Position numbers and translations under genes: made by a program. Shown one piece after another: positions 45,482 to 55,165 of a DNA stretch of 64,000 nt. The stretch lies in contig OY282558.1 of assembly GCA_958295665.1 (NCBI GenBank), positions 189,833,586 to 189,897,585 on the forward strand, in the 5' to 3' direction. Numbering within the stretch: position 1 is the first letter of the stretch; every line of letters begins with the position of its first letter. The notes beneath the pieces are model-generated. The model worked only from the letters and a program-made list of their open reading frames with translations, did no database searches and was not told where the DNA came from. Source of the stretch: Tipula vernalis. Lineage: Eukaryota > Arthropoda > Insecta > Diptera > Tipulidae.

Positions 45482-45670
45482 TTATTTTGAATTGAATATC
45501 TTCTACAGTTGGTACATGAATACTAAATTATTAGATTTTTTTCCTATCTTTAAGTAATTATAAATTTAAGTAACCAAACATTGTATAATTTTCAAATTTC
45601 TTTTATTCTTATAAAATTATATTATATTGTATTGGTTAATAAATTGGCATAAATTACTTCATAATTTAAA

Positions 45671-45686
45671 ACTTTTGCGGGAGGAC
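45671..45686 (+). promoter_or_regulatory. Ty3/gypsy polypurine tract
   Basis: GCGGGAGGAC directly precedes the TGTTGTG start of the right LTR, where the plus-strand primer is expected. Confidence 0.65.
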
Positions 45687-46086
45687 TGTTGTGATGCACA
45701 AAATTCAATGTAGTTTGTGCAACTCTGAGATGGTAATTTTGTTGTAGGTCATAGATGTATCTAAATATTTTCATATACCGTTGTAATTATTGTTAGTAAT
45801 TCGTTATATACAACATGTTTATATATACAAATTGAATTCATTATATACAATACCATATACAACAACTAATGAAAGAAGGAAAAAAGTATTGCAGCATTCA
45901 GTCGAGTTAACAAAGTTCAGCTGAAAACATTATCTAAAATTATATAATTATTTAACCTTAAATTAAAACTATTATACCTTATAGTAAATTGTGAAATTCT
46001 AAAAAAATAAAAGTTAACTTAAAAGAAAACAAGTTCTAAGTACTATTATTCGAAGTGAATGTATGTGAAGCGTATGGTGCACAACA
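45687..46086 (+). repeat. Ty3/gypsy right LTR
   Basis: 400 bp, TGTTGTG...CACAACA, so the ends form a 7-bp inverted repeat. It lacks the extra 11 bp of the left LTR. Confidence 0.92.
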
Positions 46087-46359
46087 CTTGCTACTGATCT
46101 TACTTTTTGTCTTTACACGTGTTTTTATTTTTATTTTATCGTGTTGTCGCCTTTTTGTTTTCTATATGTAGATGAGACAAAGATACATATCTATGCCTTT
46201 TTTGTTTACTATTTACGTGCTTGCCCATTGTGTTCTTTATCACTTTTATTTGTTTAACTGCGAAGTGTAGATTCTTTTATTGTATTGTAGTTTTATCATT
46301 GTATTTGCACTTTTATTTTGTTTTTTTTAGAGAGGGGGGGGGGGGGTCTATAAACGAAC
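46087..46359. other. Low-complexity spacer with a 13-G run
   Basis: T-rich sequence without coding signal, holding 13 consecutive G at 46334-46346 directly before the truncated errantivirus-like LTR. Confidence 0.5.
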
Positions 46360-46500
46360 TTCTCGTTATCTCTTCAAACTGCATTGTAACAACAAGACAA
46401 CAATGAACAAACGAAATGAGATTAGTACAGGAAGCAATGCAATAAAACCATAGCTGGCAAAATGTACACCATGCACAATATATAAAACCGTACATACATA
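46360..46500 (+). repeat. Left LTR remnant (errantivirus-like)
   Basis: Matches 48985-49115 with scattered differences, from GTTATCTCTTCAAACT to TATAAAACC. Its left part is missing, cut at about the G-run. Confidence 0.65.
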
Positions 46501-46593
46501 TGTATGTATATTATTCATAATAAGAGTGATGACGTAGAAATTCGGGAAAGAAATCCAAAGTTAATTAATAAAGAAAAAATTTGGAAACATAAA

Positions 46594-47626
46594 ATGGCAG
46601 AAGAAAAACAAAAAAATTGAGAAAACCATACAAATTACTAGAATGATTGGGGATATACTAGAATATAATGGCGAACCCACAGGACTACATAATTTTAACG
46701 AACAAATATCAGATATATTAGAAATAGCAGATCCCGCAGAATCAGTTTATGCGAACACAATATATAGAGCAATCAGAAATATAATAACCAATAAAGCTAG
46801 TGAAGCCTTAGAACTTTATTCTACACGAAATGCATGGGCGGATATGAGAAATAATCTAACAGCCCACTTCGCAGACAAAAGAGACGAAACAGTACTAATA
46901 CAAGAATTACATAGTATACAAAAAGGTAATGATAAAATAGAAGAATATTTCGCTAAAATTTCCAGTTCTATAAACTCCTTAAAAAATTGGTGACAAATAA
47001 ATGAACCAATGAATCGAATAATCAAAGCTAAAGGGTAACAAAATGGCTTTAAACTTATTTGTTAGCCGACTAAAAGGACCAAATTTAAAAACAATCCTTA
47101 GCAGGATTAAGATACCAAAATAAAATTCATTACCCACCGATACTTCCATTCAAACCAAAATTCAGTTATATAAATACACCTCAACGGTACCCCGTGAACC
47201 CTATAAACCAAATTAACATGAAACCAATGTTACCAATAGTAGAGAAACCTACATTCAATAATGTACAAAAATAAGGACCAAATATTTAATATAATCATAG
47301 ACAATTTGCACCCCTACCAAAACAAATTATGGATAAATCCATACCAATGGATACGACATCCAATATAAACAAATATCAACAACCAAACATATGGTCAAAT
47401 GTTACCGAGAAATAACGTATTCCAACCCACAGGACCCTCGATAGCAAGCCAAAGAAATACATACAATGAGATAAACGAAGACGAAAATGGCGAGTTTCAA
47501 GAACAATACAAAAACTATGAAACCTACCAGGAATCAATTAACGAGGAAAATCCTTGGGAGTCGATACACTTTGTATTGACCGTGGGTACGGGGAAAATTT
47601 TGATATTTCTACTTTTCTCCTGGTAG
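46594..47626 (+). pseudogene. gag: Errantivirus-like gag remnant
   Basis: An ATG at 46594 reads only eight codons before a stop. The 46643-46993 stretch then gives capsid-like sequence (YNGEPTGLHNFNEQISDIL, IRNIITNKASEALEL, WADMRNNLTAHFADKRDETV, IEEYFAKISSSINSL). After stops and frame changes, 47399-47570 holds the acidic C-terminal type of gypsy Gag (NVFQPTGPSIASQRN, NEDENGEFQEQYKNYE). It has no zinc knuckle, as is usual for errantivirus Gag. It is broken in at least three places and is followed directly by unrelated sequence where pol should be. Confidence 0.7.
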
Positions 47627-47879
47627 ATATATTTATAAATGATTGGCCTCTTCATTTTTTCTGATTAATCGAAAATGTTGTGAATGCCATTATTTTTATT
47701 ATATTTTGTCTATAAAAAGCCGAAAGAATCTTATTGATTGACAGACAAACTTTCTCTTTCTATTAAATTTTCATTTAGACAATTTACTGGACAAGATAAC
47801 ATTTTCAAAAAACAAACTAATTTCGAGATATTTACTAAACGAAGGAGAAAGGAACGATATAATTACATTAACAACATGT

Positions 47880-48260
47880 AACAATACCACACGAACTTGC
47901 TGCCATTAAAGCGCTTCAATCACACCTCCTCACGTCGAAAGTAGTCCAGAACTGTCTTTCATCTCTCAACGAGTAGGCAGATCAGTTAAACATCCACATT
48001 TTGGGTGCCAGGATGAAGTCAGATCAGTGTGGTTGTTGGAGTGATTACGGGTCACTACTTCATCTTCTTTGCACGAAACAGACTAAAGTTTCTAGGGGCA
48101 CCCCTCTTCAAAGACCTGACGGACCTCGGTAGGATGGACGTCAGGAGCATCCAGCGCTTTGGTAACAGCTCAAAATGAAACAATTATTCGTGGTATGGCT
48201 ACGGACCATTTTTGTGTATATGCCTGATCCTAGTGGACCGCTACCCAAACCTTACCTAAC
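47880..48260 (+). pseudogene. Non-LTR RNase H / C-terminal fragment
   Basis: Translation gives AAIKALQSHLLTSKVVQNCL (RNase H end; ~47900-47960) and, further on, CGCWSDYGSLLHLLC and GTPLFKDLTDLGRMDVRSIQ (~48030-48150). That is the Cys-rich tail seen at the end of RNase H-bearing non-LTR elements. It is followed by CCTAACCTAA-type 3' sequence. It sits between the gag and env remnants of the errantivirus-like element, so it inserted there or was joined by deletion. Confidence 0.55.
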
Positions 48261-48289
48261 CTAAACTAAAGATTAATTAACAACTGGTT

Positions 48290-48890
48290 ATGAATTACTA
48301 TTTTTGATAAAATTTCCTAAATTCAGGAATGAAAGTTTTTAATAATATAAAATAATCCCTTTTCCGATAAATAACAAAATATTATATCCAAAACCTCCAA
48401 CCTATATGATATCCAATGGACAAAAATATACTGATTTCTACGAAAACCAATGTCAATTGCATGTATTGCGAAAAATTACAATTACAAGAAGTACAGAACA
48501 TCTGTATACCAGCAATAATTAACCAACAAATTGCAACATACAATTACACACAAATATCGAGAAAAGAGCAAGTCATCCCAATTAACGATAACACTGTCTT
48601 TAGAATACCTGGAAAACAACCTACCGAATTCCAATCGAATTGCAGTAGAAAAAGAAACATCATTGGTAACAATATCCAACTGTTACCTAAACATCGGAAA
48701 ACACAACATAGTAAATAACGCAAATATAACATTTACAATCAATTTATCAGAACTTCCTTAGAACGACGTAAATCAACAGCACGTAATACCAGAATTAACA
48801 TCCATAAAATTCACAACTTCAGAAAATCATTTAATATCCAGCAATAATCATTTATATTCTTTTTTAACTAAATAAAGAGCTCTCGCGCAA
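48290..48890 (+). pseudogene. env: Errantivirus-like env remnant
   Basis: Short pieces in changing frames resemble the middle and C-terminal part of gypsy-type Env: a KFPKFRNESF-like segment and IIPFPINNKIL near 48310-48370, MISNGQ (~48405), then NVNCMYCEKLQLQEVQNICI with paired cysteines (~48445-48505) and the following 48416-48760 segments. The protein would be the surface glycoprotein of an endogenous insect retrovirus. It is interrupted by several stops and frameshifts, and the N-terminal half is not seen. I call it from position (just before the purine tract and LTR) and wording. Confidence 0.55.
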
Positions 48891-48920
48891 ATTTCAGTGA
48901 AAACCACGCTCCAATCTTAC

Positions 48921-48928
48921 AGGGGAGG
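48921..48928 (+). promoter_or_regulatory. Polypurine tract of errantivirus-like element
   Basis: AGGGGAGG directly before the AGTTGTG start of the right LTR. Confidence 0.65.
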
Positions 48929-49160
48929 AGTTGTGTATTACTGTTCCAGCACTAATCAACGAGACCAACACTACAAAGCGATAAACAGTTATTATCTCTT
49001 CAAACTATATTGTAACAACAAGACAACAATGAACAAACGAAATGAGATTAGCACAGGAAGCAATACAATAAAACCATATCTGGCAAAATCCATACTATGC
49101 ACAAAATATAAAACCATACCATAATAGGAATAAATGTGTAGTCATAATAGTAACAAACTA
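48929..49160 (+). repeat. Right LTR (errantivirus-like)
   Basis: Starts AGTTGTG after the purine tract; AGTT-type starts are usual for gypsy/errantivirus LTRs. The end is uncertain (about 49159, at AAACT). Confidence 0.6.
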
Positions 49161-49202
49161 ACCATATATAAAGGGCACAAATATACTAATCGGTGTCACT
49201 TT

Positions 49203-49460
49203 TGTAGTGTTTTTTTATTCGCTCCCGATAGCTGCTATCGAGAGCCGTCATATGAAAAGTAGCTCCGGATAGCGCTCCGTATAAATAGGTAGAGCCAAAT
49301 ATTTTTTATATCAAGTTTTCACTAAACAATTGAATTAAAAATGATAGTTTGATGTTAAATAAATTTAGTTTACCAATAAATAGCGCGTCAAATTTAAATT
49401 TAGGCGTATAAAAATGACGGCTCTCGATAGCAGCTATCCGGAGCGAATAAAAAAAAACGC
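49203..49460. repeat. Fold-back element with GATAGCTGCTATC-type arms
   Basis: The arm at 49209-49251 (GTGTTTTTTTATTCGCTCCC then GATAGCTGCTATCGAGAGCC) is the reverse complement of 49414-49457, apart from a C/G change and the length of the A-run. Each arm also contains a short palindrome of its own (CGATAGCTGCTATCG). The ~160-bp centre repeats CTCCGGATAGCGCTCCG-like words. No coding signal. It is MITE-like or a structural piece of the adjacent Helentron. Confidence 0.75.
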
Positions 49461-49924
49461 GAGCGAGTCTGTCAGTACTCGGGAAAGATATGTGTAAACA
49501 TCTTAAAGCGTTTGGGGAAATAGACAGGACGTTTTCTGGAAGTGAGGTGGAACCATTATTTACCATCTCTCATGAAAACGGAAAAAACATATTTTTCTGA
49601 TATTTCCAATTTCGTCGACGTTACTGTGTATAATTGTAATCACCCAAAACCAACACAAATGTTTATTTTTAGACATTTCTGTTGGTTTTGACGTAACGAC
49701 TCCTAAATCATTGCCGTATAAAATACACCAATATAATATAATTTAATATTTTTTGACACAGAAATATAATTTTTTCATGCTTTCTAGTACTAAATGAGAA
49801 ATATTTGGTGAAATATGTTGGCTATTAAGGAACATGGAACTAATAATTTTTTTTTAATAATTTTGAAATAATATTTAATAATTGCTTTATTCATTTTAAC
49901 AAAATATTTTATAAAACTATATCT
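49461..49924 (-). other. Helentron 3' flank
   Basis: 464 bases between the fold-back and the Helentron stop codon, AT-rich, without coding signal of its own. ATGTGTAAACATCTTA at 49490-49505 has an exact reverse complement at 56827-56842 upstream of the Helentron ORF and may be a terminal inverted repeat of the element. Confidence 0.4.
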
Positions 49925-52900
49925 CTATGGTAAGATCGATACAATAGGTTTATGAAAACTAAAATAAGAAATATATATTTGAGATTCCAAATCACTCAAA
50001 AACCGTTGAAATACTGCATCAATAACTGTGCCGGATGGAGTAGTAGGGACGTCTCTTTTAGAGTTCATTTCAAGTTGAAACGTGTCCTTTAGAAACGTAA
50101 TTAGCGGTTCGGCCGTCGGCATGTTAAAATTTATATTAAAATCGCCACTCAGAATCATCGGCCGAAGGTGATAGTCCTTTTTTAGTAGAGCCGAACCACT
50201 TTCAGTAAATGGTAGGAGTACAAATTGAATAAAGTCGATAATCTTCGGGACAGGCTGATTTGGTGAGATATACACAACTACTGAAAGGAATGTCCTCGAA
50301 TTTGGAAGTTCACATACAGCAGCGCATATATCCCCGATATCTTGTAATTCTACTCCTAATCCAGTTGCTTGGCGGTAGGTTACGTCCATGATTGGAGTGA
50401 CAACTTGAGAACTGGTTCGATGTTTATAAATGGCTACGCCAGCAGCCCGCTTCTGTGGTCGTTTAAATTGAACACAACAATAATAAAAAAAATTTGGAAT
50501 ATCAATTTGTTCGTTGTCGTCCAGCCATGTCTCGGAGAGCATGAGCAGAGTGCAATTTTGAGTTATCTCGTCACTGAAGTCGTTGCAATGTGCTCTCAGG
50601 CTTTGGCAATTAAAAGTAAAGAATGAGATTTTATTATTGATAAAATCGTATATATTTTCCTGGCACGTACGTAATGAGTTTGTGGTAAGGCGCAGGAACT
50701 CGTTTCGAAGTGAAATTGTAGAAACTGCATTTTTGAGTCCGTGGTAAAACACATGCTCATCCGTAGGTGATACTATAAAGAGACCTTCGATACTCGTGAC
50801 TCTTGATAAGGCAACGTATACGAGTTGCTGAGCGTGCCCCTTTTCATACGTATATACAATAACATCAAACGTGCCACCTTGTGATTTATGAATTGTCATG
50901 GCACAGGCGGGCGTGAGAGGAAAATGATTGCGCTTTGCAACAATAGTTCGATTATTGTTGAGGTAAATAGAAGAAGTTCTTCGAGCGATTGGAACTAATT
51001 CTCCGGGTATGTTTTTATTCTGCATATACTTTGCTGCAAGTTTTCTAGCATTTTGGCCAATTCTTGGATTACCCGAAAATTTTATCCAGATTCGTTTGAC
51101 GTCTCCAATGTTCGAGTTGTCATTTTCGGTAATATTTTCAATTCTCTCAACAAATTTTAAGTGGCCGTAAGTTCCGTTCGACAATCCATCTGCCACATCG
51201 ATATTAGTTGTGATCAAATAAGGTTGACCAATTACAAGTATGAGCTCGTAGGGCAAACCCCCTGTATCAATCAACTCCATTTTATGCAGCTTCTGTCGCA
51301 CAAATGACAGCTGTTCGGTACTGTGATACCCAGTAAAACCGTCGTTCGATATGGAAACGATCTTATCTGGAGCTGCATTGAGCACATACTGATTATATGC
51401 GTTTACGTCCCTATTTCTCAAAAAGAGTCTGACACCATTAGGACAAAGTTCATCCGCCCGTGCCTTTGTGAAAAATCGGGATTGGACCAGATTCTGCTCG
51501 ACGGGCTCCAGCTTTTCACCATTGCCAATTTTAGTGAGAACACAAGAGAATTGAGCGTTCGACTGTCGCATGACTTGATCCAGCTCATAGAATTTAAAGC
51601 CTCGCCATAGTGTAGGGCCAACGACACTCGCCTTGATCTGCTGGAAAATTGGAGTTGCCCGGACGGGAGGCAGTTGTCGCAAATCTCCTATCAAAAAAAT
51701 ATCTTTTCCACCAAAGTTGTGAACGAAGTCTCCCGTAATTTGCTTCAATCTTGCGTCGACCTGATGTAACAGTTCCGCTGACATCATGCTTATTTCGTCG
51801 ATAATAATACATCGAACGTATTTGAAAAGCGTTCGATATTGTTGAACCACTTCATTGGATAGTGGCAAGTTCTTTCCGATTGAAATTTTTAATGCAGTGT
51901 GGACCGTGAGCCCATCGATGGCTACTGCTGCTTTGCCAGTCGACGCGCATGTAAGATAAGCGTTACAATAGCCATCGGTTTCATTAAAGCGATTGTAAAT
52001 CTCCATTAACAATTTGATCACAAACGTTTTTCCACAGCCTGCGGGTCCAGTGAAAAAAATTTGCAACGGCTCAACGTTAGTTTTATCGAGAAGAGTACTT
52101 ATGACGTGCATGATAAGTCCCTTTTGCCGAATATTAGACAAGCGCATTAAATTGTTAAAATCCTCTTTTAACATAAGATTCTGGCGTTTCTTCACAATTG
52201 GCCCAAGGCGGTTAAGTAAGGCTAGTCTTATGTCTGAATTAATTTCCGCATTTGCAGCAAGATCGAAATCGGAAAATGGATCAGCTTCGGCGACACGAGT
52301 TGATAGTAAGTCTGATTCTTTGTTAGCGATACACATTTGCCGGCAGATCTCAATGGTCTTTCCTATGTCCAGATCTGACTCAAATTCTTTTCTGTGCTGC
52401 AGAATAATCGCCTCGTTTTCCTCATATAACCGCAGAAACTTCTTCTCAGCCAGAATTTCCAATTCTTCATTGCGAAATGGTAGATATAGTGTGACCATTT
52501 CACGTTTATACTCATCAACTTCAGCCGCCATATCGTAATTACGATAGCGGATTATTCGAGGACCTACTTGGCGTCGCTTCCACGTCGTATTGACCACAGT
52601 GTAATTGGCAGCTGCTCGTGCCAGACTCAAATCCTCTAGCTCTACCGGCCTCTTTTCGTATTTTTCAAACAAATTTGTCTTCCATACATCAGTAGAATCA
52701 TCGTCAATCTCCTCTTTTTCCATTTGATCGATTGTTTTCTTTAAGCGTTGTCTTTCTATTGGCCAAACAGTTGGAAGGTAAAGAACGGCCACCGAACTCA
52801 ATGACATTGGTAGTCGCAGCAAATACCATGCTGCTTCTTGACTAGTTATTTCAACTGCGTTCAGCATATCGATACTGAGTTTCCGAGTTATCTCCACGAA

Positions 52901-55165
52901 ATCGAACTCAGGATGTTCATTCATCGTCGTGATAATCTTACGTTGCAGATTACTAATCCCTCGGTTTGTCTTATTTACGTACTCAACTACATATGCCGCA
53001 CATGAGTATTCTTCGATTATGAACTGAATATCGGTGTTGGAACCAAGACAATTCAAAATAAATGGATTAAACGGATTGATCCATTTTTCAGTTGTATTCC
53101 GTTTGAGGAAAACCTTGGGTCTCGTGATGCCAGCTCTTAATACATCGAGATAAAATTCATTTGAATTAATATTGTGATCTTTGAAGAAGTGGTCGATATC
53201 TATATAATCATTTTCTTCAAGTGCTTTCCACAGTTGATTGTATAGCTTTGCGAGATTATTTCGCCGAGTATCACTCGTAGCCATAGGAACGAGGATAACA
53301 GTTGATCGGCTTGGCATGAACGGTGCCTCGAAACGACATTTTTGTCCCGCAGCATTGCTCATCCTTTTATAGCAAGTAAACGTATGCTTGTGATGCTGTA
53401 GCTTGACGTGTCCGGATGCGTTTTCCTGTGAGACAGATATTAGCCGATTGATTAGATTTATTGCCGCAGGCATATCTGAACCTAGAGCATCTCGAGGAGA
53501 ATCTTTTAGCCATAGCAGAATATGAGCGTGCGGACTACCGCGATGCTGAAATTCAATACGTTTGAAAAAATGTGATACGTAATTCACACCAAATGGACTA
53601 AAACATTTTGATTGCAGAATTCCTATTATGGTGTCCACCAGTTTATTAAAATGAATTGCGCAAGTGACTGGATCTTCGTTTACAAGTGTGGCTTTTGTGA
53701 TGTAGTGAAGTTGATGGAATGCATCAGCGTCGATCTCAGCACCATTATTTTTAAGCTTATAAAGCAGTTTAATTAACTTCGGCCATCCAATTTCGTTTGC
53801 GCTCATTGTAAGGAAGAATGTCGGCTTACCAAGTTGTCGAATCATCGCAAACAGATCTCGCTTACGTGTTGCCCAGTAATACGTTGAGTTCGGGATATGA
53901 CGTAAGAACGCTAAATTGTTCTCGATACATCCATGAATGTAGTCTTCAGATTGTATTTGCGCTCTTGTCAACGTATTGTCTCTACCAACAAATTTGAAGG
54001 CTACCTGCAGAGAATCGCGCGTGCGTATACGCATAATTTTCATTGCCATATATAGCAAGTGAGTCGGACTTACCCCTCGTCGATCAGCTCTTCGCAGCTC
54101 GCTTGTTGCCATCATAAACGGTGTTACCCTGATTTGTTCCTTAAATGCTCTGAATTGCCCAAGATAGATGGAAGGGAACGACAGTTCCTCGCAGTGCTCA
54201 TCAAATAGAATGCATTTAGGCAAGCTATTTTCTCCCGGAGCAATTCGGAGATACATTTCCTCATTCCAGAGCAAAGTCTGCTGCTGAGCTATCAAATTTT
54301 CTTCCATATCTACCAATTCACTTAATTCAGAACGGTCCATCTGAACTACTGGCAACTCTTCAGCAGAGAAGAACGATTCGTTGATATTAACATCATAATA
54401 TTTGTATAGTTCTTGCTGAACCAAATATTCGAGCCAAGATTTCACAACGCTCTTTTTAACAAACCCCATCAGATAATTTGATTTGTGAATTTGTTTACGT
54501 TTTATGTGTACGTTAATGGCGTAATCATCGTCGAGTTCACGTGGAAGTAAATTAACCATGTTATTTACTGATACAGGCACGTTAATCACTTGTCCTAAAA
54601 TTCCATATTGGCCATTACCATGTCGAAGCCTTCTAATGGTCATGAAAGGTAGTCGTGGTGAGATCAAGCGCTCTGTTATTAGATCCAGTTCCGGCAGATG
54701 GGCTGGCTTCAATGGATAAGTGAAGCCATTTGATTTAGATAAATTTGGGATTTTAGTTTTGCTGAGTGATAAATAGCAAGTACCACAAACGAGAGCTGTT
54801 TCAAGATTAATTTGGGGAAATTCGGCTGTGAGAATACCTGTGGAACATGGTGGTGGGTTTCTGACATCACTTTCGTACCACAACCGATCGCACACACTAC
54901 ATATAGCACCAAAGTTGTTATTCAAGAATTTTTTTTTAAACTCAGCGTGAGCTTTGGAGAATTCGACAATGTTCGATATTATATTGGATGTACTTGTAGA
55001 TGGCGCTGAAACTAAACACGAGTTTACAACACAATCTCTCCGGTTTCGTGACCGTTCGGTACTGCTACGTGCAATTTTTTTCGGCTCTGGTCCTCCAGTT
55101 TGTAGCTTTTCCTCACGTTTCCGTTTCTTATATTCTCTCATATATTCTGCATTTGTTTTACCCAT
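49925..55165 (-). CDS. Helentron Rep-helicase-endonuclease protein
   Basis: An uninterrupted 1746-codon frame starts at the ATG at 55165 (MGKTNAEYMREYKKRKREEK, a usual Helitron N-terminus). A Cys-rich finger follows at ~90-155 (CSVCDRLWYES, CGTCYLSLSK). The Rep nuclease has its HUH-type motif FQHRGSPHAHILLWL (~537-551) and the tyrosine region AAYVVEYVNKTNRG (~717-730). The PIF1-type helicase has Walker A GPAGCGKT (~1038), IIIDEISMM (Walker B) and later TIHKSQGGTFDVIV and YVALSRVTS. The last ~235 residues are an AP-type endonuclease domain: FTFNCQSLRAH (~1513), LSETWLD (~1545), SGDFNINF (~1670) and a final SFHKPIVS. Rep, helicase and endonuclease in one chain define Helentrons, which move by rolling-circle replication. 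All key motifs are present, so this may be an active copy. Confidence 0.95.
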   Translation of the reverse strand: MGKTNAEYMREYKKRKREEKLQTGGPEPKKIARSSTERSRNRRDCVVNSCLVSAPSTSTSNIISNIVEFSKAHAEFKKKFLNNNFGAICSVCDRLWYESDVRNPPPCSTGILTAEFPQINLETALVCGTCYLSLSKTKIPNLSKSNGFTYPLKPAHLPELDLITERLISPRLPFMTIRRLRHGNGQYGILGQVINVPVSVNNMVNLLPRELDDDYAINVHIKRKQIHKSNYLMGFVKKSVVKSWLEYLVQQELYKYYDVNINESFFSAEELPVVQMDRSELSELVDMEENLIAQQQTLLWNEEMYLRIAPGENSLPKCILFDEHCEELSFPSIYLGQFRAFKEQIRVTPFMMATSELRRADRRGVSPTHLLYMAMKIMRIRTRDSLQVAFKFVGRDNTLTRAQIQSEDYIHGCIENNLAFLRHIPNSTYYWATRKRDLFAMIRQLGKPTFFLTMSANEIGWPKLIKLLYKLKNNGAEIDADAFHQLHYITKATLVNEDPVTCAIHFNKLVDTIIGILQSKCFSPFGVNYVSHFFKRIEFQHRGSPHAHILLWLKDSPRDALGSDMPAAINLINRLISVSQENASGHVKLQHHKHTFTCYKRMSNAAGQKCRFEAPFMPSRSTVILVPMATSDTRRNNLAKLYNQLWKALEENDYIDIDHFFKDHNINSNEFYLDVLRAGITRPKVFLKRNTTEKWINPFNPFILNCLGSNTDIQFIIEEYSCAAYVVEYVNKTNRGISNLQRKIITTMNEHPEFDFVEITRKLSIDMLNAVEITSQEAAWYLLRLPMSLSSVAVLYLPTVWPIERQRLKKTIDQMEKEEIDDDSTDVWKTNLFEKYEKRPVELEDLSLARAAANYTVVNTTWKRRQVGPRIIRYRNYDMAAEVDEYKREMVTLYLPFRNEELEILAEKKFLRLYEENEAIILQHRKEFESDLDIGKTIEICRQMCIANKESDLLSTRVAEADPFSDFDLAANAEINSDIRLALLNRLGPIVKKRQNLMLKEDFNNLMRLSNIRQKGLIMHVISTLLDKTNVEPLQIFFTGPAGCGKTFVIKLLMEIYNRFNETDGYCNAYLTCASTGKAAVAIDGLTVHTALKISIGKNLPLSNEVVQQYRTLFKYVRCIIIDEISMMSAELLHQVDARLKQITGDFVHNFGGKDIFLIGDLRQLPPVRATPIFQQIKASVVGPTLWRGFKFYELDQVMRQSNAQFSCVLTKIGNGEKLEPVEQNLVQSRFFTKARADELCPNGVRLFLRNRDVNAYNQYVLNAAPDKIVSISNDGFTGYHSTEQLSFVRQKLHKMELIDTGGLPYELILVIGQPYLITTNIDVADGLSNGTYGHLKFVERIENITENDNSNIGDVKRIWIKFSGNPRIGQNARKLAAKYMQNKNIPGELVPIARRTSSIYLNNNRTIVAKRNHFPLTPACAMTIHKSQGGTFDVIVYTYEKGHAQQLVYVALSRVTSIEGLFIVSPTDEHVFYHGLKNAVSTISLRNEFLRLTTNSLRTCQENIYDFINNKISFFTFNCQSLRAHCNDFSDEITQNCTLLMLSETWLDDNEQIDIPNFFYYCCVQFKRPQKRAAGVAIYKHRTSSQVVTPIMDVTYRQATGLGVELQDIGDICAAVCELPNSRTFLSVVVYISPNQPVPKIIDFIQFVLLPFTESGSALLKKDYHLRPMILSGDFNINFNMPTAEPLITFLKDTFQLEMNSKRDVPTTPSGTVIDAVFQRFLSDLESQIYISYFSFHKPIVSILP

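Larger units (their letters stand above)
39366..46086 (+). mobile_element. Ty3/gypsy LTR retrotransposon, apparently intact
   Basis: Complete: left LTR 39366-39776, primer-site-like sequence, leader, gag (40542-41867), pol in the -1 frame (41768-45388), polypurine tract and right LTR 45687-46086. Gag and pol have no internal stops. The LTRs differ by one 11-bp repeat-type indel (the left one has an extra AAATTAACCTT) and by the first base. No env follows pol. A clean 4-6 bp target duplication is not seen: CTACTG abuts the left LTR (39360-39365) and recurs four bases after the right LTR (46091-46096). Confidence 0.92.
46360..49165 (+). mobile_element. Errantivirus-like LTR element, internally deleted
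   Basis: Two related LTR segments (46360-~46500, left-truncated, and 48929-~49160) share words such as ACAACAAGACAACAATGAAC and GAGATTAG-ACAGGAAGC. Between them lie a gag remnant, no pol, a piece of a non-LTR element, and an env remnant next to a purine tract (AGGGGAGG) and an AGTT-type LTR start, features typical of gypsy/errantivirus elements. Many stops; dead. The outer LTR ends are approximate. Confidence 0.7.

Noticed and set aside
52014..52538. 174-codon plus-strand open frame
   Set aside because: Antisense shadow of the Helentron helicase region; no recognisable domain.
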